Below are positions 24,588 through 33,565 of a stretch of 64,000 bases of DNA, one piece after another. Source of the DNA: CAVVYV01 sp963818205 (GTDB lineage Bacteria; Actinomycetota; Thermoleophilia; Solirubrobacterales; 70-9). A model generated the notes under the pieces. That model was not told the origin of the DNA and ran no database searches. It worked only from the letters and a program-made list of their open reading frames with translations. The stretch lies in assembly GCA_963818205.1 (NCBI GenBank), contig CAWFRG010000014.1, positions 62,001 to 126,000 of the forward strand, given 5' to 3'. Numbering within the stretch: position 1 is the stretch's first letter; each line of letters opens with the position of its first letter. The position numbers and the translations under genes are program-made.

Positions 24588-25330
24588 GCTTCGAATTCCT
24601 CGCCCCGGATGCGGCCAGGCCCGTGAACGGCGTCAGACCGGCTCTGCGCAGCCCGATCGAGTGGGTGCACCGCGGCGCCGGCGCCCGCTTCGGCGAGCGC
24701 GCGGGCTGGCGAGTCGTGACCGGCTACGGCGAGAGCGAGCGCGAGGCCGCCGCCTGCCGGTCCTCGGTCGGAGTAGCCGACATCTCCTTCCTCGGCAAGA
24801 TCGAGCTCCGGGGCGAGGCCGGGGTGGTGTCGTCGATCGTCGTCGGAGCTCGCCGGCGGCGCCGCGCTCGAGCCGGGCGGGCAAGCCTGCACGAGGGGGT
24901 GTGGTGGTGTCCGGTGAGCGCGGAGCACGTGCTCGCGCTGACCCCGCCCGAGGCAACCGCGCGGGTGCGCGGGGAGCTCGAGGCGGCGGCCTCGGCCGCC
25001 CGGTTTGCCTCCGTCCACGAGCTGACCGCCGCGCTGGGCTCGAACGCGGTTGTCGGGCCGCTCGCGCGCGAGACCTTCGCGCGGGCGACGGCGCTCGACC
25101 TGCGGCCGCAGCGCTTCCCCGAGCGCGCGTTCGCGCCGGTCTCGGTCGCCCGCACCCCGGCGATGGTCCTGCGGGAGGGGGGCGACGACTTCCTACACCT
25201 GTTCGGCGCGGGCTTTGCCGACTACGTCTGGACCGTGTTCGTCGACGCGGCGAGGAGCCTGGGAGGGCGGGCCGTCGGCGTCGCCGCCCTGCCGGCCCCG
25301 CTCAGCGAGAAGGTGACGGCGGATGCGTGA
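24584..25330 (+). CDS. soxG: Sarcosine oxidase gamma / N-methylglutamate dehydrogenase subunit D-like
   Basis: 248 residues. GcvT-fold small subunit with GVADISFLGKIELRGEAG near residue 63 and FLHLFGAGFADYVWTVFVDA near the end. The run VVGARRRRRARAGRASLHEG (about 24840-24895) looks misframed; one frame over gives GELAGGAALEPGGQACT, as expected for the family, so a pair of compensating shifts is likely. The start overlaps the soxA stop (ATGA) and the stop overlaps the soxB GTG. Structural subunit of the complex. Confidence 0.83.
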   Translation: MSFEFLAPDAARPVNGVRPALRSPIEWVHRGAGARFGERAGWRVVTGYGESEREAAACRSSVGVADISFLGKIELRGEAGVVSSIVVGARRRRRARAGRASLHEGVWWCPVSAEHVLALTPPEATARVRGELEAAASAARFASVHELTAALGSNAVVGPLARETFARATALDLRPQRFPERAFAPVSVARTPAMVLREGGDDFLHLFGAGFADYVWTVFVDAARSLGGRAVGVAALPAPLSEKVTADA

Positions 25331-26542
25331 GCTCTTCCGCAGGCGCCGCATGTGGCGCCCCACGCCCCGAGCTGCGGGATCGCTACGACGTCGTCATCAT
25401 CGGCGGTGGATCGCACGGCCTGGCGATCGCCTACTACCTGGCTCACGAGCACGGCATCAGCGACATCTGCGTCCTGGAGAAGGGCTACATCGGCTCTGGC
25501 GCCGCGGGGCGCAACACCACCATCCTGCGGGCCAACTACAAGACGCCCGAGGGGGCGAGGTTCTACGACGCCTCGGTGAAGCTGTACGAGGGCCTCTCGG
25601 CGGAGCTCAACTTCAACCTCCTGTTCTCGCAGCAGGGCCACCTCACGCTCGCCCACACCGACCGCGCGATGTTCGTGATGACCGAGCGAGCGGAGGTGAA
25701 CCGCCTTGCCGGGATCGACTCGCGGGTGATCGGCCCCGAGGAGATCCGCGCCTGGCGCCGGCGATGTCGCTGGAGCCGGACGCCGTCTACCCGGTGATGG
25801 GGGCGCTCTACCATCCTCCGGGCGGGATCATTCGCCACGACGCCGTCGTCTGGGGATTTGCGCGCGGCGCCGACGAGGGCGGCGCGGAGATCCATCCCTA
25901 TACCGAGGTGGCGGGGATCGAGCGCTCCGAATCGGCAGGGCGACCGGGGTGAGACTCGCCGACGGCCGCCGGATCGCCGCCGGGCAGGTGGTCAGCGCCA
26001 CCGCCGGCTGGAGCTCGACGATCGCCGAGATGGCCGGGCTGGAACTGCCGATCACGACCCACATCCTGCAGGCGTTCGTGACCGAGCCGCTGAAGCCGCT
26101 GCTCGACATCGTCGTCGTCTCCTCGCAGATGCACATCTACATCTCCCAGACCGACCGCGGCGAGTTCCTGATCGGCGCCGAGATCGAGCCGTGGACGACC
26201 TATCGCCAGCAGGGGACCCTCAACTTTCTCCAGGAGTGCTCGCGCCACACGCTCGAGCTCTTCCCGCAGCTCGAGCGCTCCCGCATCCTTCGCAGCTGGG
26301 CGGGGCTCTGCGACATCAGCCCCGATTACAGCCCGATCCTCGGCTCGACCGAGGTCGAGGGCTTCATGCTCAGCGCCGGCTGGGGCACCTACGGCTTCAA
26401 GGCCGCGCCGATCGTCGGCAAGACGCTGGCCGAGCAGATCGCCACCGGAAGGACTCCCGAGCTGATCGAGCCGTTCGCGCTGGAGCGCTTCTATCGCGAC
26501 CGGCTGGTGTCGGAGGTCGGCGCGGCTGCCGTTTCCCACTGA
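25327..26542 (+). CDS. soxB: Sarcosine oxidase beta / N-methylglutamate dehydrogenase subunit A-like (two frameshifts)
   Basis: About 405 residues from GTG at 25327. FAD site YDVVIIGGGSHGLAIAYYLA, then GYIGSGAAGRNTTILRANY. PPGGIIRHDAVVWGFARGAD carries the His that binds FMN covalently in heterotetrameric enzymes, and the C-terminal part holds SPDYSPILGSTEVEGFMLSA and GWGTYGFKAAP. Frame shifts near 25762 and 25945 interrupt it. This catalytic subunit oxidises the N-methyl secondary amine (sarcosine or N-methylglutamate). Here beta comes last (D-A-G-B), while the usual order is B-D-A-G. Confidence 0.87.
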
Positions 26543-26563
26543 GCCAAACAGAGGAGACCGAAG

Positions 26564-28241
26564 ATGAAGAGCAGCCTCGAGATCGCCCAGGACGCAGAGC
26601 TACAGCCGATCGAGGCGATCGGCGAGCGGATCGGGCTCGAGCCCGAGGAGATCGAGCCATACGGACGCCACAAGGCGAAGATCTCGCTCGACGCAATCGA
26701 CCGGCTCGGCGACCGTCCCGACGGCAAGCTGATCTGCGTCACCGGGATGACCCCGACCAGGGCGGGCGAGGGCAAGACGACGACCTCGGTGGGGCTGACC
26801 GAGGGGATGGGCTACATCGGCCGCGACCCGGTCCTCTGCCTGCGCGAGCCCTCACTCGGCCCGGTCTTCGGGATCAAGGGAGGAGCCGCCGGCGGCGGCT
26901 TTGCGCAGGTCGTCCCGATGGAGGACCTGAATCTGCATTTCACCGGCGACATCCACGCGATCGGCGCCGCCAACAACCTGCTCGTCGGCGATGCTCGACG
27001 CCTCGATCCTGCACGGCAACCCCCATGACGTCGACGCCCTGCGGGTGACCTGGAGGCGCGCCGTGGACATGAACGACCGAGCGCTGCGCCAGGTCGCGCT
27101 CGGCCTCGGCGGCCCGGCGAACGGCTACCCGCGCGAGGGCGGCTTCGACATCACCGCCGCCTCGGAGGTGATGGCGATCCTCGCCGTCGCCCGCGACGTC
27201 CACGACCTCCGCCAGCGGCTCGGCAAGGTCACCGCCGCCTACTCGCACGAGGGTGAGCCGGTAACCGCCGAGGATCTCGGAGCGGCCGGCGCGATGACGG
27301 TGCTGCTCAAGGACGCGATCAAGCCGAACCTGATCCAGACCCTCGAGGGCCAGCCCTGCCTGATGCACGCGGGACCGTTCGCGAACATCGCCCACGGCAA
27401 CTCGTCGTTGATCGCCGACCTGCTTGGGCTGAAGCTCGGCGAGTACGTGATCACCGAGTCCGGCTTCGGTTCGGACATGGGGATGGAGAAGTTCATCGAC
27501 ATCGTCTGCCGGGCCGGTGGGATCCAGCCGAGCGCGATCGTGGTGGTGGCCACGGTGCGCGCCCTCAAGCACCATGCCGGCGTCGCCGACGACCCGCGCG
27601 CCAGCAAGAAGGAGGCGCTGGAGGCGATCGAGAACGGGATCGCCAACCTCCACCGCCACCTGGGCATCGTCAAGGAGTTCGGGCTGCCGGCCGTCGTCGC
27701 CGTCAACCGCCGTCCCGGCGACACCGACGAGGAGGTTGAGCTTGTGAGGCGGCTCGCGCTCGAGGGAGGCGCGTTCGCAGCCGCCGTCAGCGACGGCTTC
27801 GCGCAGGGCGGGAAGGGCGTCGCAGACCTCGCCGAGGCCGTCGTCGGGGCGGCCGACCGCCCAAACGACTTCGGCTTCCTCTACGAGAACGATGACCCGA
27901 TCAAGGACAAGATCGAGGCGGTCGCCACCCGCGCTTACGGCGCCGTGGAGGTCGTCTACTACCTCGCGGCCGAAGACAAGATCGAGCAGTTCAGCGAGCA
28001 GGGGCTGGCCGGCCTTCCGGTCTGCATGGCCAAGACTCACCTCTCGCTCTCAGCCGATCCCGCGCTGCTCGGCGCCCCAACCGGCTTCACGCTCCCGGTC
28101 CGAGACGTCCGTGCCTACACCGGTGCCGGCTGGCTGGTGCCGCTCTGCGGCGACATCCAGCAGATGCCCGGGCTCGGCAAGACCCCCGCCGCCTTCAACG
28201 TCGACATCGACGCGGAGGGACGGACCGTCGGCCTATTCTGA
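26564..28241 (+). CDS. fhs: Formate-tetrahydrofolate ligase (one frameshift)
   Basis: About 559 residues. P-loop region MTPTRAGEGKTTTSVGL, REPSLGPVFGIKGGAAGGG, HFTGDIHAIGAANNLL and, after one extra base near 26983, MLDASILHGNP. Later come EGQPCLMHAGPFANIAHGNS, TESGFGSDMGMEKF, VVATVRALKHHAG and MPGLGKTPAA. It interconverts formate plus THF and 10-formyl-THF with ATP. Running in reverse it would yield formate and ATP from methyl groups released by the sox/mgd complex, feeding formate dehydrogenase. It starts 22 bases after soxB with AGAGGAGAC upstream. Confidence 0.95.
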
Positions 28242-28245
28242 GCCG

Positions 28246-28839
28246 ATGCCCTTGTTCGGGAGCCGCCCGGTGGAGGACGCGCTGGACGCCCTGGCGTCTC
28301 CCGCCAAGCCGGCCGCCGCCGGGGTCGCGTCGGCGCTCGCCTGCGCGGCCGCCGCCGCACTGGTCGAGCTGACTGCCGGGCTTGCGTCGAACCGGGTCGA
28401 GGCGGAGAGCGGGGCCGACCGCGCCGCGACCGTCGCCCATCTGCGCGGGCTCGCAACCCGGGCCCGCGAGCTCCGCGGACGCCTGCTGGCCGCAGCCGAT
28501 GAGGACGCCCGCGCCTACTCCGAGGTGACCGCTGCCCCCGATGGGGCCGCCCGCGCCCAGGCGCTCGCTGATGCGAGCGAGCCACCGCTGGCGATCGCCG
28601 AATGCGCCGCGGAGGTCGCCGAGGCGGCGGCGGAGACCGCGCGAGCGGGGACTTGGGGCTTCACGGCGGACGCGGTCGTCGCCGGCGAGCTTGCCGTGGC
28701 CGCCGCCCGCAGCGGCTCCGAGCTCGTCGCGGCCAACCTCGCCGGAGTCTCCCACGACCCTCGCACCGAACGAGCCCGAGCCGCGGCCGATCGCGCCGAG
28801 CGTGCCAGCCACGCAGCGACGAACGGCTCCGGGAACTGA
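28246..28839 (+). CDS. fchA: Cyclodeaminase/cyclohydrolase family protein (FchA-like)
   Basis: 197 residues from ATG at 28246, four bases after the fhs stop. All-helical, Ala-rich protein with LDALASPAKPAAAGVASALA near residue 12, GLASNRVEAES, ARAYSEVTAA and AVAAARSGSELVAANL. These are motifs of the formiminotransferase-cyclodeaminase C-terminal family, which includes serine-cycle methenyl-THF cyclohydrolase FchA. It would convert methenyl-THF to 10-formyl-THF, the substrate of the neighbouring ligase. Coupling to fhs supports this assignment. Confidence 0.78.
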   Translation: MPLFGSRPVEDALDALASPAKPAAAGVASALACAAAAALVELTAGLASNRVEAESGADRAATVAHLRGLATRARELRGRLLAAADEDARAYSEVTAAPDGAARAQALADASEPPLAIAECAAEVAEAAAETARAGTWGFTADAVVAGELAVAAARSGSELVAANLAGVSHDPRTERARAAADRAERASHAATNGSGN

Positions 28840-28864
28840 CTGGGGCCGCTCGGGTTTGTCTACC

Positions 28865-29653
28865 GTGGTCCGATCCTCCCGGGTGGACGCCACCGAGACG
28901 GCGCTGCGGGAGCGGCTCGCCCCGGGTCGCGCGCGCCAGGGCGACCGCCTGCCCCCCGAGAAGGAACTGGCCCAGGGCCTGGGGGTCTCGAGGGGGACCC
29001 TGCGCCTGGCCCTGGAGCGCCTGGAGAGCAATGGTGAGGTCGTCCGCCGGCAGGGCAGTGGCACTTTCGTCGGCCGGGTAGCTCAACCGGCGGCCTTCAG
29101 CGAGGGCCTCGAGGTGCTCGAGTCCTACGCTTCCCTTGCACGGCGGCAGGGCAAGCGGCTCAGCGCCCGCAACGTGCAGATCGAGCAGGCACCGGTGCCC
29201 GGCTACATCGCCGAGGCGCTGGAGCTGCGAAGGGGAGCGCGGGCACCTCTGATTCACCGCACGCTGATCGCCGACGGGTCGGTGGCCGCCTATATGCGAG
29301 ACATCGTCCACCCGGAGATCGAGCTGCCACCGGGCGACGAGCTCCGCTCGGAGATCGCCTCGGGTCGAATGGTGCTGGACGTCCTGCTCGAGCGTGGAGC
29401 GCAGATGGCATTTGCCCGGACCCAGGTACGGCCGCGACTGGTGGAGCCGGGTGGCCGCCTGGGTGAGGCGCTTGCCGCGACGCGGGTCACCGCGGCGCTC
29501 GAGCTGGTCGAGCTGCTCCACACCGCCGCCGGCGAGCCGGTGCAGTACTCGATCAGCGTCTTCGCCCCAGGCTCGGTCGACCTGCACATGATCCGGGGCC
29601 TCGGGAATAAGGGGGAGCCCCCTCAGGCGGCCGAGCGTCGGGCGTCCGCCTAG
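28865..29653 (+). CDS. GntR family regulator with UTRA domain
   Basis: 262 residues from GTG at 28865; TTG at 28856 is an alternative. The winged helix is LPPEKELAQGLGVSRGTLRL then ALERLESNGEVVRRQGSGTF, a textbook GntR DNA-binding domain. The rest (about residues 85-245) is a HutC/UTRA effector fold with ALELRRGARAPLIHRTLIAD and GEPVQYSISVFAPGS. It lies at the end of the sox-fhs-fchA gene run and is a good candidate to bind the motifs at 21409 and 38279 (inference). The ligand is unknown; an amine or a glutamyl adduct is plausible. Confidence 0.85.
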   Translation: MVRSSRVDATETALRERLAPGRARQGDRLPPEKELAQGLGVSRGTLRLALERLESNGEVVRRQGSGTFVGRVAQPAAFSEGLEVLESYASLARRQGKRLSARNVQIEQAPVPGYIAEALELRRGARAPLIHRTLIADGSVAAYMRDIVHPEIELPPGDELRSEIASGRMVLDVLLERGAQMAFARTQVRPRLVEPGGRLGEALAATRVTAALELVELLHTAAGEPVQYSISVFAPGSVDLHMIRGLGNKGEPPQAAERRASA

Positions 29654-29667
29654 GCGCCGCCCCCACC

Positions 29668-30507
29668 GTGGTCGCAGTCGCACTCGGGTTCGCCGCCGCC
29701 CTCTGCTGGGGCTTCGCCGACTTCCTCGGCGGCATCCGCACCCGGCGGCTCACCCTCGCCGCGGTGCTTCTGGTCAGCCAGCTCACTGGCCTGGCGGCGA
29801 TCGCCGTGGTCGTCGCCGCGGCGAACCTGGATGCTCCGTCGCTGTCGGATGTTGCCCCGGCGATCGCCGCGGGCGCCTGCCAGCTGGCGGGGATCGCGGC
29901 GCTCTACCGCGCGCTCGCGGCCGGGACGATGAGCGTGATCTCGCCCGTCTCGGCCAGCGGGGCGGCCGTAATCCCGGTAGCCGCCGGAATCGCGATCGGC
30001 GAGCGCCCCGAGGCGCTCCAGTACCTCGGCATGGCGGCGGCCCTCGTAGGCGTGGTGCTCGCGACCCGCGCTCCCGAGGCCGGCGCAACGACGTCGCGGC
30101 AGGCGCTTGGCCTGGCAGCGATCTCGGCCCTCGGCTTCGGCGGGTTCTACGTCGGCATGAACGCCGCCGTCGACGCCGCCGAGCCCTTCTGGGCCCTGCT
30201 CACCGCCCGCGCCACCGCCGGGACGCTGCTTGTGGCGGTTCTCCTCCTCCTCCGCCCCAGGCTCGGCACCTCGCCCCCGGACCTGCCCTCGCTGGCGCTG
30301 ATCGGCCTGCTCGACGTCGCCGCCAATGCCTGCTTCACGCTGGGCACCGACACGGGCCTGCTCAGCGTCGTCGCCGTGCTCGCCTCGCTCTACCCGGTGG
30401 CGACGGTGGTGCTGGCGCGAGCGCTGCTCGGCGAGCGGCTGGCGCCGATCCAGGGCGCGGGCGTCGCGGTGGCGCTGGCGGGTGTCGGCCTGATCGCGGC
30501 GGGATGA
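29668..30507 (+). CDS. EamA-family (DMT) transporter
   Basis: 279 residues from GTG at 29668, ten predicted helices in two EamA repeats: GFAAALCWGFADFLGG starts the first and LAAISALGFGGFYVGMN the second. Conserved tail SLYPVATVVLARALLGERL with GAGVAVALAGVGLIAAG. It lies 14 bases after the GntR gene. The family exports amino acids and other small metabolites; here it might export amine intermediates or an overflow product. Confidence 0.83.
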   Translation: MVAVALGFAAALCWGFADFLGGIRTRRLTLAAVLLVSQLTGLAAIAVVVAAANLDAPSLSDVAPAIAAGACQLAGIAALYRALAAGTMSVISPVSASGAAVIPVAAGIAIGERPEALQYLGMAAALVGVVLATRAPEAGATTSRQALGLAAISALGFGGFYVGMNAAVDAAEPFWALLTARATAGTLLVAVLLLLRPRLGTSPPDLPSLALIGLLDVAANACFTLGTDTGLLSVVAVLASLYPVATVVLARALLGERLAPIQGAGVAVALAGVGLIAAG

Positions 30508-30514
30508 TGCCGGG

Positions 30515-31834
30515 TCAGGTCCAGGGATAGGGCCCAGCCGAGGCGAGGTGCGTCTCGCCACGGGCGAAGCGGTCGAGTCGGAAGGGGTCGAGGCCAGATT
30601 CGCCCTCGATGATGTCGTCGGCGGCCAGCCGCCCTAGGGCAAGCATCTTGAAGCCGTGACCTGAGTCGACGATCGCATAGGCGTTCGACAGCACCCAGTC
30701 GCAGACCGGGTAGTTGTCGGGGGTGTGGGCGACGATGCCGCCGGCGGGGGTCACCTGCCACTCGCGGGCGCGACCGCGAAAGCGCCGCAGCGCGGTCGCC
30801 AGCCCGGAGACGAAGAACTCCGCGAACTCCGGCTCAGCCGCATGGGCGGGGTTCTCCGGTCCATACGGATCGAGGTCGGGGTCACTCAAGAGCACAGGCA
30901 GGCCGCCGCCGGTGACACCGGTTCCGGTACGGCCGATGTGGAAGTAGATGCCCCAGGCTCCCGGCAGCAGCTCGCGCCCGTCGTGGTCGGAACGCAGCCC
31001 TCCCGCCTGGTCGAGATGGACCACCGGCGCCTCCATCCCCGCGCGGCCCGTCAGGCCGACGCCGGGCAGCACGAACTGCCCCTCCTGGGCCTTCCAGTAC
31101 TCGATCAACGGCCGGGGCTTACTTGAGCCCGCGACCTCGACCTCGGGGACCTGGCCGAGCAGCTCCCACAGCCCTGCGGCCCAGGGACCGGGCGCGGCGA
31201 CAACCGCCTCGCAGCCGAGCGGGCCCTCGGATGTCAGCACCGCCTCGACTCGGTCCGGGCCCAGCTCGAAGCCGGTCACCTCGACGCCCTCGACGATTTG
31301 CGCCCCTGCCGCGCGGGCGCGATCGGCGAGGTGGCGAACCGTCTGCATCGCATCGGCCCAGCCGCCGCGGCGCTCATGGAGGACGGCCTCGACCTCCGCC
31401 TCCCAGTCGGGCCAGGTCCAGCTCAGGTACTCGCGGCACTCAGCGGCGCCGACCACGAGCTCGGAGTCGTAGCCGACCCGCTCGTGATGTTCGCGGATCG
31501 CCACCAGGTCTTCGATCTGGGCCCCAGGCACGGCGGCCACGTAGCCGACCTGGCGGAAGCCATAGCCCTCAGGATCAGCCTCGAACATCTCCACCGACTG
31601 GCGGATCAGCTCGCTGACCGCCGGGGAGCGGTAGTAGTTGCGGACGATCCCGCCGGCGATGCCCGAGGCCCCGGCCCCGATCCGGTCCTTCTCCAGCACC
31701 ACCACGTCGGCGCCGCGCTCCGCTAGGCGCCATGCCGCCGAGAGGCCGTGGACCCCGCCGCCGACCACCACGTGGCTTGCCGCTCGGCCGACCGCGGCAA
31801 AGTCGCTCGCCGAGCGCGCGCCGCTCAACTCCAC
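30515..31834 (-). CDS. FAD-dependent oxidoreductase (DAO family), first of a tandem pair
   Basis: 439 residues. FAD site HVVVGGGVHGLSAAWRLAER, then GAGASGIAGGIVRNYYRSPA; C-terminal substrate and flavin region VTPAGGIVAHTPDNYPVCDW with DSGHGFKMLALG, ending in GPYPWT. It is the glycine/D-amino acid oxidase-like fold of sarcosine or dimethylglycine oxidases, without a GcvT domain. The start overlaps the stop of its tandem paralogue by ten bases. As the last gene of the gmaS2-mgs2 operon it probably oxidises the N-alkylglutamate made there (inference). Confidence 0.85.
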   Translation of the reverse strand: MELSGARSASDFAAVGRAASHVVVGGGVHGLSAAWRLAERGADVVVLEKDRIGAGASGIAGGIVRNYYRSPAVSELIRQSVEMFEADPEGYGFRQVGYVAAVPGAQIEDLVAIREHHERVGYDSELVVGAAECREYLSWTWPDWEAEVEAVLHERRGGWADAMQTVRHLADRARAAGAQIVEGVEVTGFELGPDRVEAVLTSEGPLGCEAVVAAPGPWAAGLWELLGQVPEVEVAGSSKPRPLIEYWKAQEGQFVLPGVGLTGRAGMEAPVVHLDQAGGLRSDHDGRELLPGAWGIYFHIGRTGTGVTGGGLPVLLSDPDLDPYGPENPAHAAEPEFAEFFVSGLATALRRFRGRAREWQVTPAGGIVAHTPDNYPVCDWVLSNAYAIVDSGHGFKMLALGRLAADDIIEGESGLDPFRLDRFARGETHLASAGPYPWT

Positions 31835-33116
31835 GGGTAGGGACTCTGCGAGACCGGATGCAGGTCCCCGGTCGCGAAGCGCTCGTAGCGGAAGGGGTGA
31901 AGCAGCGAGGAGTGCTCGCCCTGGAGTTCGCGGGCGATCTCGCGGCCCACCGCGATCATCTTGTAGCCGTGGTTGGAGTCGGCGGCGACGTAGACGTTCG
32001 GCCGCATCCAGTCAAAGACCGGAAAGTTGTCGGCCGTGAACGCCCCCGGGCCACCGGACCTCACCTGCACGTAGGCGGACCGGCTGCCACGGAAACGCTC
32101 CATGCAGTGCGAGAGGGCCGCGCACCAAAGGTCGGGGAAACCGGTCTCGACGCTGCCGCTCGGGTAGGGGTCGAGCTCGATGCTCTCGCCCACCGGGAGC
32201 GGCTGGGCGCCGCCCTGGACCGTTTCCCGGTCGGGCTTCACGTAGATACCCCAGGGCCGATCGGTGACCAGCGCCCCGTCGTCGTCGTAGAGGGGCCGGT
32301 GGGAGTCGACGTGGAGCACCGGCGACTCTTGGCCATCGTCCGTGCTGAGCGTCGCCGGCGGTAGCGCCACCTCGCCCTCCTGCAGGTACCAGTAGGTCCA
32401 CATCGGCAGGTCACGGTCAACCGTGCCATCGGGCCGGCGAACGTCGAGCTTCTGGGGCAGACCGAGTAGCTCCCAGAGGCCTGCGATCCAGGGGCCGACC
32501 GCGACCACCACCTGGTCGACCTCGACCTTGCCGGCGCTGGTCTCGACCCACCTCACCTCGCCGGAGCCGTCGGAGGAGAAGCTGGTGACCTCGATCCCCT
32601 CGACGATCTCGGCCCCGGCGGCTCGCGCCTTGTCCGCGAGCCCCTCCATCGACTCGCGGTTGAAGGCGAAGCCCCCCGCATGCTCGTGCAGGCAGACGGT
32701 CAGGCCCTCGGCGCGCCAGTCGCCGAACAGCTCGCGCATGTGGGCGGCGACCGCCTCCTCGCCGGTGAACAGCTCCGACGGATAGCCGATCCGCCGCTGC
32801 CGCTCCGCCACCTGAGCAAGTTCCTCCTCCTGAGCGGGCGGTCCCAGGGCGATGTAGCCCGAGCCGTGGTAGTGCAGCGCCGCGGGATCGGACTCCCAGA
32901 TCTCCACGCACGCCGCCATCAGCTCCGACATCGCCGGCTGGAAGTAGTTGTTTCGGACCACCCCGCAGGCGATGCCGGAGGCACCGGCTCCGACCCCGTA
33001 CTTGTCCAGGACCAGTGCCTCCTCGCCGGCCTTGCGCCAGGTGCCAGGCGGTCGAGAGCCCGTGAACGCCCGCGCCGATGATCGAGGTGGCGAGCGTGCT
33101 CGGGCAGCGCTGCCAT
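31825..33116 (-). CDS. FAD-dependent oxidoreductase (DAO family), second of the pair (N-terminal frameshifts)
   Basis: About 430 residues from ATG at 33116. The N-terminal FAD motif is split by shifts near 33092 and 33040: SIIGAGVHGLSTAWHLA in one frame, LVLDKYGVGAGASGIACG in the next, then VRNNYFQPAMSELMAACVEI. The C-terminus has TADNFPVFDWMRPNVYVAAD and SNHGYKMIAVGREIA, ending SPYPWS like its neighbour. Clear paralogue of the gene at 30515-31834, so a tandem duplication. The pair could form a heterodimer or act on two substrates. Starts five bases after the small unknown protein. Confidence 0.82.
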
Positions 33117-33121
33117 CGGCG

Positions 33122-33565
33122 TCAGTGCTCGGGCGGCTCCCAGCCCTCGAGCACTGGCGGCTTCCAGTCCTCGCCGACGGTCGGCGAGCCCTCCACCCAG
33201 GGGCCGAGCTCGGGCTGGGGGAACTTGGCGTGGGTCCGCTTGAGGCGGATGCCGTAGGAGTTGCCGGAGGTGAGGTGGGCGATCAGCACCTTGCGGGCGA
33301 TCTCGTCCTCACGGCCCTCGGGGATCGGGAAGTAGATGCGGATGAAGGAGTTGGAGTAACGGTCGAAGACCGCGGGCTTGCCCTCCTCCTCGAGCAGCTC
33401 GACGTCCTCGAGCCAGTTCAGATCCTTGCCGGGAGTGGCCGCGTCGAGGTCGATGTCCTCGACCAGCGAGATGTCCTCCTGGTAGGAGGAGCGCTTCCCG
33501 GAGAGGTACTCGGCGTCGATCGAGATGACCTTCTCGGGCTCCCGCACGTCATCCGCCCGGGTCAC
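33122..33565 (-). CDS. Small acidic protein of unknown function in the second Mgs operon
   Basis: 147 residues, no signal peptide or membrane helix. Acidic N-terminal half (SLVEDIDLDAATPGKDLNWL, VELLEEEGKPAVFDRYSNSF), then IRIYFPIPEGREDEIARKVL and GNSYGIRLKRTHAKFPQPEL, ending GWEPPEH. I do not recognise a family. Its start overlaps the mgsC2 stop (ATGA) and the next gene begins five bases later, so it is made together with the synthase and the oxidases. It could be an accessory subunit, an assembly factor or a small substrate-binding partner. Confidence 0.7.
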   Translation of the reverse strand: MTRADDVREPEKVISIDAEYLSGKRSSYQEDISLVEDIDLDAATPGKDLNWLEDVELLEEEGKPAVFDRYSNSFIRIYFPIPEGREDEIARKVLIAHLTSGNSYGIRLKRTHAKFPQPELGPWVEGSPTVGEDWKPPVLEGWEPPEH

